Below are positions 25,044 through 35,560 of a stretch of 64,000 nucleotides of DNA, piece after piece. The notes beneath the pieces were generated by a model that was given only the letters and a program-made list of their open reading frames with translations, did no database searches and was not told where the DNA came from. The translations under genes were made by a program, and so were the position numbers. Position 1 is the first letter of the stretch. Each line of letters opens with the position of its first letter. Source of the stretch: Channallabes apus (lineage: Eukaryota; Chordata; Actinopteri; Siluriformes; Clariidae); contig CM060107.1 in NCBI GenBank assembly GCA_030522415.1, positions 612,001-676,000 on the forward strand, read 5' to 3'.

Positions 25044-26681
25044 CAACCCCTGGCAAAAAGTATGGAATCACTGTCTCAGAAGATTCATTCAAATGTTTAA
25101 TTGTGTAGAAAGAAAAACAAGCACATACTGTACATGCCACAAAACTATTTTCACTCAACAATCCAAACTTCTGGCTGTATAAAACACTTAAAAAACAAAG
25201 AAAGATAACTATAGTCAACGACAACTGTTTTAACAACTCAAACAGAGGGAAAAAATATGGAATCACCAAATAAAATATGGAATCACCATGCACTTTGCAT
25301 TTCTAAAACAAATACCTGTATCTGATTACAACTGCTAATTAGTCTACAGTTAAAAAAGAGTGCTTGTACACATTAGGGATGTGTTGAACCAAGATGATTG
25401 ACATAACTCATAGCTCCAACATGAGAGATGTCAGTTGAAACAAAGAAGAGAATTATCAAACTTCTTGAAGAAGGTAAATCTTCATGGAATGTTGTAAAAG
25501 ATGTTGGTTGTTCCCAGTCAGCTGTGTCTAAAATCTGGACCAAGTACAAATCAAATGGAAAGGTTGTAAAAGGGAAGCGTACTGGTAGACCAAGAAAGAC
25601 ATCAAAGCGCCAAGACAGAAAACTTAAAGCAATATGACTTGAAAACAGAAAATGCACAACAAAACAAATGAGGAACAAATGGGCAGAAAGTGGAGTCAAT
25701 GTCTGTGAGCGGACAGTAAGAAATCGCCTAAAAGAAATGGGATTTACATACAGAAAAGCCAAAAGAAAACCATCATTAACATCTAAACAGAACAAAAACA
25801 AGGTTTCAGTGGGCTAAAGAAAGACAATCTTGGACTGCGGATGACTGGATGAGAGTTAGATTCAGTGATGAATGACGAATTTGCATTGCGCAGGGTGATG
25901 ATGCTGGAACGTTTGTTTGGTGCCGTTCCAATGAAATTTATAAAGACAACTGCCTGAAGAAAACATGCAAATTTCCACAATCATTATTGATATGGGGTTG
26001 TATGTCAGGTAAAGGTATGGGGGAGACATGACAGTCATTACATCTTCTATAAATGCACAAGTTTATGTTGAGATTTTGGAGACTTTTCTTATTCCATCAA
26101 TTGAAAGGATGTTTGCTGATGGTAGCATCATTTTTCAGGATGATAATGCATCGTGCCATAGGGCAAAATCTGTGAAAACATTCCTACAGGAAAGACATAT
26201 AATGTCAATGGCATGGCCTGCAAATAGTCCGGACCTTAATCCAATTGAAAATCTGTGGTGGAAATGAAAGAAAATGGTCCAGGACGAGGCTCCAACCTGC
26301 AAAGCTGATCTGGCAACTGCAATAAGACAAAGCTGGAGACAGACTGATGAAGTATACTGTTGGACATTAGTTAAATCCAGGCCTCAGAGAATTCAAGCTG
26401 TTATAAAAGCCAGAGGTGCTGCAACAAAGTACAAGTAGTGTTTTTATTTGGTGATTCCATATTTTTTTCCTCTGTTTGAGTTGTTAAAACAGTTGTCGTT
26501 GACTATAGTTATCTTTCTTTGTTGTTTTTTTTTTTTTAAGTGTTTTATACAGCCAGAAGTTTGGATTGTTGAGTGAAAATAGTTTTGTGGCATGTATGTG
26601 CTTGTTTTTTTTTTCTACACAATTAAACATTTGAATGAACATCTTCTGAGACGGTGATTCCAGAATGTTTGCCAGGGGTTG
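25044..26681 (+). mobile_element. Complete but inactive Tc1-like transposon with inverted repeats and TA duplication
   Basis: Left end CAACCCCTGGCAAAAAGTAT, right end CCAGGGGTTG, with TA at 25042-25043 and 26682-26683. The terminal repeats exceed 200 bp and contain ATTCAAATGTTTAATTGTG. The transposase begins at 25428 with a helix-turn-helix (QSAVSKIWTKY) and a GRPRKTSK basic hook. Catalytic pieces RFSDE (about 25860), FQDDNASCHRA (about 26135) and NSPDLNPIENLWW (about 26225) are visible. Stops at 25635 and 25874 and a shift near 25800 kill it. Confidence 0.9.
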
Positions 26682-26683
26682 TA

Positions 26684-26929
26684 TACAGTAATATAAATGG
26701 ACATTTTCTTTCCCTGAAGTGTGTATAAATGTTTTGGCTGTGTATAAAACAGATGCATTCCGGTTAGTCTGAAGCAGTTCAGTGGTGGAATAACTGGTGC
26801 AGCCACTGTGCAGAGTTTTGCTTTAGCGTCACTCGTACCCGAATTGTTGTTTGATGTTTGTAATACATGCCAATCTTGTGCAGAAGTGTTTCCACCTTCG
26901 GCAGTGGAAGTTTCACTCTGTAGAAGGAG

Positions 26930-26930
<1 letters not shown>
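26684..26930 (-). other. Possible terminal exon of the smaller mucin-like gene
   Basis: On the - strand, TCTCCTTCTACAG at about 26918-26930 could be an acceptor before AGTGAAACTTCC. The following frame (LPKVETLLHKIGMYYKH) resembles LAKVQILSAQISNVVKN at the matching place of the larger gene, near 37,950. Similarity in a matching position suggests a once-shared exon; no transcript evidence exists here. Confidence 0.3.

Positions 26931-27004
<74 letters not shown>
26930..27004. repeat. (CA)n microsatellite
   Basis: About 37 CA units, lying between the two candidate 3' exons of the smaller mucin-like gene. Confidence 0.95.
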
Positions 27005-27006
<2 letters not shown>

Positions 27007-27026
27007 AAGTCACGTGAAGGTACAGG

Positions 27027-27101
27027 TTGTGTATTATGTTTATGTTGCTGCACTTGGAGTAGCTGATCTAGACTGGTTTGTGGTTTTGATGGATACTTAA
27101 A
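27027..27101 (-). other. Conserved segment, possible penultimate exon of the smaller mucin-like gene
   Basis: The - strand frame after ATTCTTTAAG reads YPSKPQTSLDQLLQVQQHKH. The paralogous site (about 38000-38075) reads VYQNPQSNLDQLLQQQNKK after ATTATTTTTTAG. Both begin at a plausible acceptor, and the PQxxLDQLLQxQ core is kept. This supports an exon but does not prove it. Confidence 0.35.
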
Positions 27102-27344
27102 GAATATCAGTGGGTATGTAAGTCATGGTTTACGCTTTGTATTACTGTATATTTGGCTGCTGAGATAAAGATGTGGATATTGAATTGAATTACAGTCAGT
27201 GTCTATCCTGGGTGAAATTTGGTTGATTATTTCTTTATTTCTTCTGCCTTTAATGTTACAGACGCAAATAGAAAAAAATAATCTAATAGTTTAAAAGGGA
27301 AATGTTCGAAATCCCTAAACCTGTCAGGTAGAGAAAAAATAAAT

Positions 27345-27929
27345 CAATTCTAGATTCGATGTGGTGCTTGGTTGAACTTTAGTTGTCTGATCATTACACT
27401 GTTCTCCTGGAGTTGGTCTTGAGTAGGACACTTAGTTTCTGCACTTGGTGATAGTTTATTTGGAGAAGAAAATGCAACATCGGACTGTGTTGGAGAATTT
27501 GATGGTAAATTTGATTGACTTTCTGTAGTCGTTATACTCACTTATATAGTATTTCCAGGTGTGGAAGAAGCTTTAGAGGTTGCTGATGATGTACTGGTCA
27601 ATGAAGGTCCTGCAGCTGATGTAGTAGATATTTGAACTGGAGTAGTACTTTCAGCAGCATGTGCTGATGATGCAGTAGTTGTTAAAGGTCCTGCAGTTGA
27701 TGTAGTTAGTACCACAAGAGTAGTATTTCCAGGAGTAGAGACATCATTCGTGGTTGCAGATGTTGTGGCGATTGCTGAAACAGCAGGATAATGTACTGTA
27801 CTTGCTCTCACTGGAGCAGTTTTTTCAGGGGTAGAGGGAACATAAGAGGATGCAGTAGTTACTGAAATTCCAGTTGCTGATGTTGTTGGCATAATCACTG
27901 GAGTTATGTTTTTATGACTAGAAACTGCA
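27345..27929 (-). pseudogene. Out-of-frame 3' remnant of the smaller mucin-like exon
   Basis: After the shift near 27937 the mucin repeats continue in another frame to a TAA at 27542-27544 (NTTLVVLTTSTAGPLTTT and similar). The region beyond still aligns with the larger copy: TTTESQSNLPSNSP against TTTSSQEDSPSNSP, and a third frame reads TKVQPSTTSNLE as in the larger copy. So there is at least one insertion, one in-frame stop and one further shift. The stop is followed by GTGAGT, which could instead be a splice donor. Confidence 0.65.
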
Positions 27930-30900
27930 TTACAGTTGTAATGCTGATGTTGTAGTGCTTGCTGAAAGACTAGCAGAGGAGAATATACTTGCTCCCACTG
28001 GAGTAGTCTTTCCAGGAGTAGAGGCGGCATTTGAGGTTCCTGATGATGTAGAGCTTGTTGAAACTCCTGCTAGTAAAGTTGTTGGCATAGCCCCTGGAGT
28101 TATGGTTTTAGGACCAGAATTTGCATTACAGGAAGCTGGTAAAGTTGTGGAATGTTCATCAAATGTTGTAGTAGTGATAACCTCTGGTGTAGTATTTTCA
28201 GCGGTAACATCATCACTGGTCGCAAATGGTGAAGTTCTTGAAGGTTCTTCAAATGATGTAGTAGTAGTTACTGCTACATCATTTACTGGTGAAGAAACTC
28301 CAGATGATGTAGTTTTAATAATCACTGGTGTAGTATTTTCAGATGTGGAAGCAGCTTTAGAGGTTCCTGGTGATGCAGTGGTTGCTGATGGTCCTGGAGT
28401 TGATGAAGTAGTTATTACTACTGAAGTTGCAGTTCCAGGCGTAGATGCAGTTCCTGATAATAAAGTTGTCATTGAAGGTCCTGTAGTTGATTTAGTAGTC
28501 AATAACACTGAAGGAGTATTTCCAGCTGTGGTCACAGCATTCAAGGTTGCAGATGATGATGTAGTTGTTGAAGGTACTGCAGTTGATGTAGAAGGCATTA
28601 CCACTGGAGTATTATTTCTAGTTGTAGAAGCAGCATTAGAGGTTGCTGATGCTGCAGTAGTTTTTGAGGGTACTGCAGTTGATGTAGTGGTTATAACCAC
28701 TGGATTAATATATCCAGGAGTAGAGACAAGATTGGAGGTGCCTGATGTTGTAGTGGTTACTGAATGACTAGCAGCGGATGATGTACTTGTTCCCACTTGA
28801 ACAGTGTTTCCAGAGGTAGAGGCAGCGTTAGAGAGTCCTGATGATGTAGTGATTGTTGAAACTCCTGCTGATCCTGTTGGCATAATCACTGGTGTTGTAT
28901 TTTTAGTTGTAGAATCTGCATTACAGGAACCTGATGGTGAAGTTGTTGAATGTTCTTCAAATAATGTAGTAGTTGTGACCTCTGGGGTAGTATTTTCAGA
29001 GGTAGCATCTTCATCACTGGTTGCTGATGGTGAAGTTATGGAAAGTTCTTCAAATGATATAGTCGTTAGAACTCCTGGGGTAGTATTTATGCTTCTAGGA
29101 GTAAAAAATGCATCATTGGATGGTGGTGCAGAAGTTGCTGGTAAAACTCCTCCAGATGATGTTATTTCACTAATCGTTGATGTAGTATTCCCCAGTGTGG
29201 ACGCAGTATTAGAGGTTCCTGATGTGGTAGTGGCTGTTAATGGTCCTGCAGTTGATGCAGTAGATATTACCACTGGAGTAGCGTTTCCAGGTGTGCAAGG
29301 AGCATTGGAGGTTGCTGAGGATGTGGTAGTAGTTGAAGGTCCTTCAATTAATACAGTTGTCATTACTGTTGGATTAGAATTCCCAGATGTCGTAGAAGGT
29401 GCTGATGATATTGTTGTCATTGAAGTTCCCATAGTTGATGTAGTATCTATAACCACTGGAATAGTATTTCCAGGGGTACAGGCAACATTAGAAGTGGCCT
29501 GCACATTTGTAGGTGTTCTCATAGTTGTGCTTAGCATTGGAGATGGCCTGTACTGTTCTGAGATGAACACTGGCATTGCCCATTGAATCAGTGGCAGTTT
29601 GGGGAATTCACTGTACTGTGAAGGTTTCAGGACATGATGGAAGTGATCAGAATGGTGGCATGTGTAACCCTTTCTTCTGGTGTGGTGTTTAGTGTGATAT
29701 TTGGGACAGAACACCTTTACCATGTTCAGTTGATCAGTTATATCTGTATACTGCAGCAGAAGCACAGCCTTACCCTGCAGGGAAAGTCACAGGAAGCATC
29801 TTCAACAGTCACGTTTCAGTTATTAAAAGGCATTTTTATTTCATACAAGTACAAAGTTAGTACCTTTATCATGTGATTCTTCACTTTGATAACGAGGTTC
29901 TCATCATCTATACGGTGTGTTAAACTGGCTTCCTCAGGCATGCTCTCTTGCAGAGAACCATCATTTACATCTGAAAATAAAGCCATAACATTAAACCTTT
30001 CTTAGCCAGCCCCCTGAATTCGAACTCCAGGAGGGGGACAGTTATTGGGACAAATAACAATTAGTCATTCTTTAAATACTGTAGATTTTAACCTACCAAC
30101 AAATCTCGTCTCTATTAGCTTCTTAGCAGCTAATGTTACAGTCATGCTGGTGCTTTCACATTTAACAGCAGGAACCTGACGCATTGATCCAGGTGTAGAT
30201 GATGGACAGCTTTGGGTTTGTACAGTCTCCTCACTCAGATCAGGCTCAGAGTAGCCCAGCTGCACCGTGTGCTGATTCTCAGGGCGGAGCTGAGGTGGAG
30301 AAAGCTCATCAGGACCTCACTACACTTAGACTTACAAATTTTGCAAATCATCCAAAGATGGAATGAAAATGAATCTCACCAGGTTCTTCAGGAAGCAGCC
30401 TTCATAGTAGACTCTGATTGGACCAGACTGCAGCTCTACATTACCGCACTCCTCCAGCAGCTGACTGATGAAAATCTTTGCCTTGTAATCTGTGAAGTGA
30501 ATTAGCAGCACAGTCTTTAAGCCTCTAACAGCATTTAAATAGAGAAATCAAGTAAGGCTGATCTAAGCATGCGTTATCAAGTGTGCTTTTTAACCCGGCG
30601 TGCCTGCGATTGTGAGTTGAGATCACGTGATGTTACTTGTTCACACTTGAGCATGCTCAGCAGGGACTCAAAACCAACTTCCACCTCCAACCAAGAAAAA
30701 TGCACCTTCAGAAGGATATTCTTTTAAATTAAATGTACCTTCCCGGTTTACGGTGTCAAATCAACACGGCTGTACACTGCAGCATTTCTTACAATTTAAG
30801 TTGAACTGTATATTGTCTCACCGTCTATACTGCTTTATCCTGTATTTAGCGGCCTGGAGCCTCTCCCAGGTGACTTACGCGGGGTAAGCCCAGGACAGGG

Positions 30901-31977
30901 TGCCAAACCATCGCAGGCACACATAGTACTGTATATACGTAATAGTTCATTTAATTTAGTTTTTAGTTAAATATCGCATTTAACAATATAGACATTCAGT
31001 CATTAAAGCTAAAACACTAATACCCCTACAGTATCTCACCTATGCGGTTTCGCGCTGTGGCCGTAAATATGGTTCATTATGATTTACCGCAAGTTTTTGG
31101 AATTGTGAGTATGTTTCCATCTTTCCGCGCGGAAAGTTAAACATGTTAATTTTTTTTGGTGGGCCTCGCGGAAGTTTGCGGACCTGCAGAACTTCGCAGA
31201 AAGTCAGCGGAACGTCGGCGGGCAATCACGGTAACTCACAGTGCCCGACACCGCATCTCACCGTGAGTCTAACCGCACAGGTGAGATAGGGGTATAAGTG
31301 CACAGTTTGATGTTTAGGTAGAAAAGTATTTATCACAGTCGGCCCAATAAGTTTTTAAGTTAAGGTAAGTTAATCCTTTATTTGTCACATATACATTATA
31401 TCCCAGCGTAACTGGGGTCAGATTGCAGGGTTGAGGAGAGTGGTTTAATGGCCTTGTTCAAAGGTCCAACCCTGGCAGCGGCATGGAAATGCTAGGGCTT
31501 GAATAGCTGACCTTTTGGTTTGTTACCCAGAACCTTTGTTCGAGGCACAATTGCCCCTCATGTTGCCCCTCCTACAACTGGTCATTCACAACTGTATCCT
31601 TTCTTCTAAAAACCGACCATAATCTCATTTAGTGATCTGACAATCACCCAAAAAAAGTGACTTTAGTTATGTTTCTTGTTTAATATAATTGAAGACCTTT
31701 TCCAGTTAAACGCCATATTTTGATCAGATACGCTATCTCAAGTCAACAACTCTTTTAAAAGTTGGTCTTGTAATCCTTTAATACACTACTTCATCACAAA
31801 TTAACAGCAACATCTGATCTCTGAATGCACACAGTATGTATTAGTAGTAGGCTGTTAAACAAGGTCAGAAAAACTATTTATCATATACAAACAGGATGAT
31901 CTCCTAATTTCACCCAGATCATCCAGATGAAAGCATATAAGAAAGAAAAGCTCCAAAAACATTACAAACAATACTGT

Positions 31978-32033
<56 letters not shown>

Positions 32034-32548
32034 CGGTTATTCAGGAGTGTGAATGTGACCTTACCTATTAGCAGGTACACATCAGTGTATTGAGATGGAG
32101 AAACACCAATAATCATACTTTCACTGTCGCAGTTAAACAGGAGCTGAGGTTCTGGTCCGTCCTGCAGTCCTGTGGAGTGAAATCAGGTCATGGATCATAA
32201 CGTCACACTGTCACATTAGTGCACACTCTGCAAAAAGCACTCCCTTTAAGGTTCTTGATAGAGAAGAGAAACCTTTTCCCTAACAGTGTACTGTGGTTAT
32301 AGTAACTCGATTTAACCAGATGTTAAATGTTCATGCTAACATTGAGGCTGGATTGATGGGCAGCACACACTTCAGTCATACATGCCTTCATTTCCTCAAC
32401 ACGCTATAAAAACTCTTTCCATACCTTGAGAAGGTTCTGGACAAATGCCTCTAGTCTCCACTGGCCCAGTAAAGACTGGTGATGCAGATGCTGCTTTTAA
32501 ACATATTAGCATAGCAGCTAAAATCCTCTGGTGTGGAATGTGAGCCAT
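27930..32548 (-). CDS. Secreted mucin-like glycoprotein with ZP-N-like N-terminus (smaller copy, damaged 3' end)
   Basis: Six exons join in frame on the - strand: 32548-32425, 32169-32065, 30489-30380, 30289-30097, 29970-29864 and 29774-27930, with GT/AG borders, 827 codons and a stop. Exon 1 begins MAHIPHQRILAAMLICL, a signal peptide with likely cleavage near SAS-PVF. Exons 2-3 read LLFNCDSESMIIG, EECGNVELQSG and VYYEGCFLKN; exons 4-6 read VKCESTSMTVTL and VLLLQYTDITD up to VFCPKYH. The Cys spacing and alternating hydrophobics resemble ZP-N modules. Exon 6 then becomes Thr/Ser/Pro-rich with NTTP sequons, expected to be heavily O- and N-glycosylated. Against its paralogue the 3' part carries a 4-bp insertion near 27937, so the frame stops at 27930. 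The name is unknown to me, and the ZP-N call is by pattern only. Confidence 0.75.
28000..28955 (-). repeat. Block nearly identical to 39429-40384
   Basis: Both copies run in the same orientation, 11,429 bp apart. Reading them side by side I see only a handful of substitutions (for example GTTCTTGAAGG against GTTGTTGAAGG, and GTTCCAGG against GTTCGAGG). Flanking mucin repeats are far more diverged. Confidence 0.85.
31018..31297. mobile_element. Small inverted-repeat element (MITE), solo copy
   Basis: Left end TACCCCTACAGTATCTCACC, right end GGTGAGATAGGGGTA, each joined to a GCGGT or ACCGC block. The interior has CTGTGGCCGTAAATATGG and TTTCCATCTTTCCGCG. The same sequence is nested inside the elements at 46.6-48.5 and 61.9-63.8 kb. 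No coding capacity. It lies in intron 2 of the mucin-like gene. Confidence 0.8.
31365..31565. mobile_element. Probable SINE-like repeat
   Basis: TTTATTTGTCACATATACAT, then GGGGTCAGATTGCAGGGT and CCTTGTTCAAAGGTCCAACC form a common fish repeat pattern. Family not recognised with certainty. Confidence 0.45.
31980..32031. repeat. (CA)n microsatellite
   Basis: About 26 CA units, 34 bases past the donor of exon 2 of the mucin-like gene. Confidence 0.95.
32425..32548 (-). CDS. Signal-peptide exon of the smaller mucin-like gene
   Basis: ATG at 32548 is chosen over the upstream ATG at 32575 because it starts a basic-hydrophobic-small residue signal peptide and stays open to the donor CTCAAG/GTATGG. 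The upstream ATG frame reaches a stop. Exon 1 encodes 41 codons and one base (phase 1), matching phase 1 entry at 32169. Confidence 0.75.
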
Positions 32549-32607
32549 GTCCAGGAGCGATGTGCTGCATTTGTTCTGGATCTGTTTTAAGGAATTGACT
32601 TTTTTTT

Positions 32608-32615
32608 TTTAAATA
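32608..32615 (-). promoter_or_regulatory. TATA-like box upstream of the mucin-like gene
   Basis: TATTTAAA on the - strand, 60 bases before the ATG, which would give a 5' UTR of about 30 nt. It sits in an A/T-rich run, so it may be chance. Confidence 0.3.
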
Positions 32616-32619
32616 TGAA

Positions 32620-33690
32620 GACAAAGGAGTGATGTTTGTTCTGCACCTCCCAGAACACTGATTATGTGTTTGTTTTGCACTTGGATTGTGATAGACTGGA
32701 GTCCATGCACACACCACAGTTTATCAGTAACCATGAGACCGTGTTGTTCTGGGATGGTGGGTAGATTGTTCCAGAGGTTGGAGGACTATGGCTAAACGTA
32801 TGATCCTACTTGTCCTTCAACCTTGATTTAGGGACAAACATCAGCAACTGTCTGTGACCTTGTTGGAATGTTATGTTATTGACCGTGGACCTTAATTGGA
32901 AAAGGGGGGAAAAAAAGTTTCATTTGTTTATCTACTTTAAACTCTTATGAAACCTGTTATGTTTTTAAAACTGCTTTACATATGGTTTGAGGATCCAAAT
33001 AGCAGCACTTTAGTCTTAATGAAATTTAAATTACACTGTAAATAATTATGGCCATCAATGCTGGTTAAATAGATTGTTAAAAACTTTTTAACAAAAAACT
33101 TTTAGGAAGGTAGTTTCGGTGCTATGAAAGACTATTTCCAAGCTTGAAGAAGTCCATGTGTGTGTAAATAGGATTGTAGTTGTATAAGTAAAGAAATGGA
33201 TATTTATATGTCGATCTACAGTAAATACAGCAGGTGAAATAAAACCGAGTGGTTAAGTCCATATTAAACAGCACGGATCTGAACATGACAACAAGAAACA
33301 CACACACAGTTTAACAAGCTGTCAGTGGAAAGCGCTCTCACGCGAAACAGACAAGTGATCAGAAAAAACATATTACAGTATCAAACTTAAAGACCACATG
33401 ATTAAACATAATCTAATGTTTGTACTTGTCCATGATTAAAAGACTCTATAGGATTTATAAATCCTTTAACCAGTGGCAGTGTAAGACAATAGACTATTAA
33501 CATCAACAATTAGAGCCCTTCCAGGCTCGATGAACTGGACTGTATATCGCCGTCCAGGTTTAGGCAGAAATTCAGGCTAAATTCCTGAAAAGCCATTGAG
33601 GTTCAAAGGCAAACAAATTTACATCATTTCCTTACCAGCAAACCGCCTAAATGTATTTCACTTAAAAATGGTTTATCATCAAACTATTGA
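32620..33690. other. Upstream flank of the mucin-like gene, no gene seen
   Basis: A/T-rich with no exon supported on either strand and no recognised repeat family. Confidence 0.5.
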
Positions 33691-33699
33691 AAATGTTTG

Positions 33700-33965
33700 G
33701 AAAATTAAAAATGAAGGATGACCTGAGCCATCCCAACAATGGACTGTTCACTCTGTTGCGGTCTGGGAAGCGATTCCGCTCCCTGAAGGCCAACACAGAG
33801 ACACTGAGGAGGAGCTTCTTCCCGCAGGCGATAAGGTCTCTCAATCACACCTCCATACAGAACTAATGGACACTATGGACACTATGGACAAATCCACACA
33901 CATCTACACTTACATGTTTACGTTTACACTCTGGACCATTGCACAAAGTCACATTAATAAGGCAC
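33700..33965 (+). mobile_element. LINE 3' fragment
   Basis: GGTCTGGGAAGCGATTCCGC, CAACACAGAGACACTGAGGA and CTTCTTCCCGCAGGC translate as RSGKRFRSLKANTETLRRSF, a segment that recurs at the end of fish non-LTR elements. Short and truncated. Confidence 0.55.
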
Positions 33966-34183
33966 CTTAGTAAGACACTTTGTTAATGCATATTTACACA
34001 CCATCTTCTTTCACCAAATCTCAAAATTTCTTAAATGTTCTATTGTGCAGTATATTTCTATTTTTATGTCTATTTTTATGTACAGCATATTTCTATTTTT
34101 ATTATTTTTATTTCTATTTTTATCCTAGTTAAATTAAAATTTTCTATCATATTTCTTTTATTCATATTTATTTCTTATTATAT

Positions 34184-34374
34184 TCATTTACATTTAGCAG
34201 ATGCTCTTATCTAGAGCGACTTACATTTTTATCTCATTACACATCTGAGCAGTTGAGGGTTAAGGGCTTTTTGCTCAAGGGCCCAACAGTGGCAACTTGG
34301 TTGTTGTGGGGTTTGAACCTGGGATCTTCCGAACCATAGTCCAATGCCTTAACCACTGAGCTACTCCTGACCCC
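34184..34374 (-). mobile_element. tRNA-derived SINE
   Basis: Shares TTGCTCAAGGGCCCAACAGT, GGTTTGAACCTGGGATCTTC and CTTAACCACTGAGCTA (here in the opposite orientation) with the copy at 60664-60855, whose start GGGTAGCTCAGTGGTTAAGG is an A-box-like tRNA promoter. The TTTGAACCTGGGATC block corresponds to the B box region. Confidence 0.75.
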
Positions 34375-34394
34375 ATTATAAGCTTTAACTCTCT

Positions 34395-34646
34395 TTTTAA
34401 GGAGATCGTATAAGCATTTAACTTAATTGTAATTAAGTTACAATTACACCCCACTTTGCAGTTATTTATTTGTAAAAAAAATGTTTGGAATCATGTATGA
34501 TTTTCGTTCCACTTCTCACGTGTACACCACTTTGTATTGGTCTTTCACGTGGAATTGCAATAAAATTGATTCATGTTTGTGGCTGTAATGTGACAAAATG
34601 TGGAAAAGTTCAAGGGGGCCGAATACTTTTGCAAGCCACTGTATGC
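34395..34646 (+). mobile_element. Tc1 terminal fragment
   Basis: It ends GAATACTTTTGCAAGCCACT then GTA, a typical Tc1/mariner terminus, preceded by the usual AATTGCAATAAAATTGATTC stretch. Only one end is present. It directly abuts LINE sequence. Confidence 0.6.
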
Positions 34647-35560
34647 TCTTTGTCTCCTCCCCATGCACCTGGGATGCTTTTGATAGCCCTAATAGCAATG
34701 GCCAATGGTTCTAGTGTGATATTGAACAATAATAGTGACAGCGGACATCCCTGTCGCGTCCCTGAGGTCAATACTGTAGATGGAGAGACTTTGCCGTTGG
34801 TGATCACACATGCCCTAGGCGTTTTGTATAATGTTCTAATCCACTTGATGAATCAAGGCCCAATCCCCAAACCTGACATAGTTGTGAACAAAAATTCCCA
34901 GTGAACCCAATCAAACACCTTCTCTGTATGAAGTAAAAGGACAACGATTGGATCAGTTTTATCTCCGTTTAGTCAAAGTAAGTGGAGTAATGCTTTCATG
35001 TTATCTGTTGATGACCTGTTCCAACTTAATCAGAGTTTATAATGTTGGGTAAAACCTTCTCTAATTGCAACGCAAAATTTTTACTAAGGATCTTGTTCAG
35101 TTCAGGATCTTGAGGGTTCAGTGGGATCTCCATCTGTCTTAGGGATCACCGATAACAGAGTGTAAAAAAGAGGAGGAAAAGATCCACTAGCACGTGCCTC
35201 ATTATATACTTCTGTTAATTTGTGCCCATCCAACCCTGCTGACTTTCCATTCCGCATAATAGATACAACTTTTCTAACTTCAATTTCTGTTATGTGACCT
35301 TATAACATATTCATTTCCTCTGGGGATCATTTAGGCATTTTAACCTTGGAGAAAAAACTGAGCAGCTCTTCCTGTTTAAGACCAACATCAGTGTACAAAT
35401 CTTTATTACATTTCTGTACTACGTTGTTTATCTCCTTTGTTCATGTTACAATTGTGTTTCCTTTCTTAATAGTTGTTGTTAAATTTCATTTATGCCTTGG
35501 CTTGTAATTGCATTCTCAATTTAAAGATGTTTTATTTTTTCATTAATTTGTGGCTTCACC
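34647..35560 (-). mobile_element. L1-like LINE reverse-transcriptase fragment
   Basis: The reverse strand reads TSGTRQGCPLSLLLFNITLE then LAIAIRAIKSIPG, the RT box of the L1 group rather than L2. Broken elsewhere. The remaining 35240-35560 is probable RT upstream sequence, badly worn. Confidence 0.7.

Noticed and set aside
27955..29586. Two + strand frames of 260-270 codons opposite the smaller mucin exon
   Set aside because: Same antisense composition effect, with no splice signals or start context.
34485..34904. A 139-codon + strand frame
   Set aside because: It spans a Tc1 terminus and the antisense of an L1 reverse transcriptase; the - strand carries the recognisable protein.
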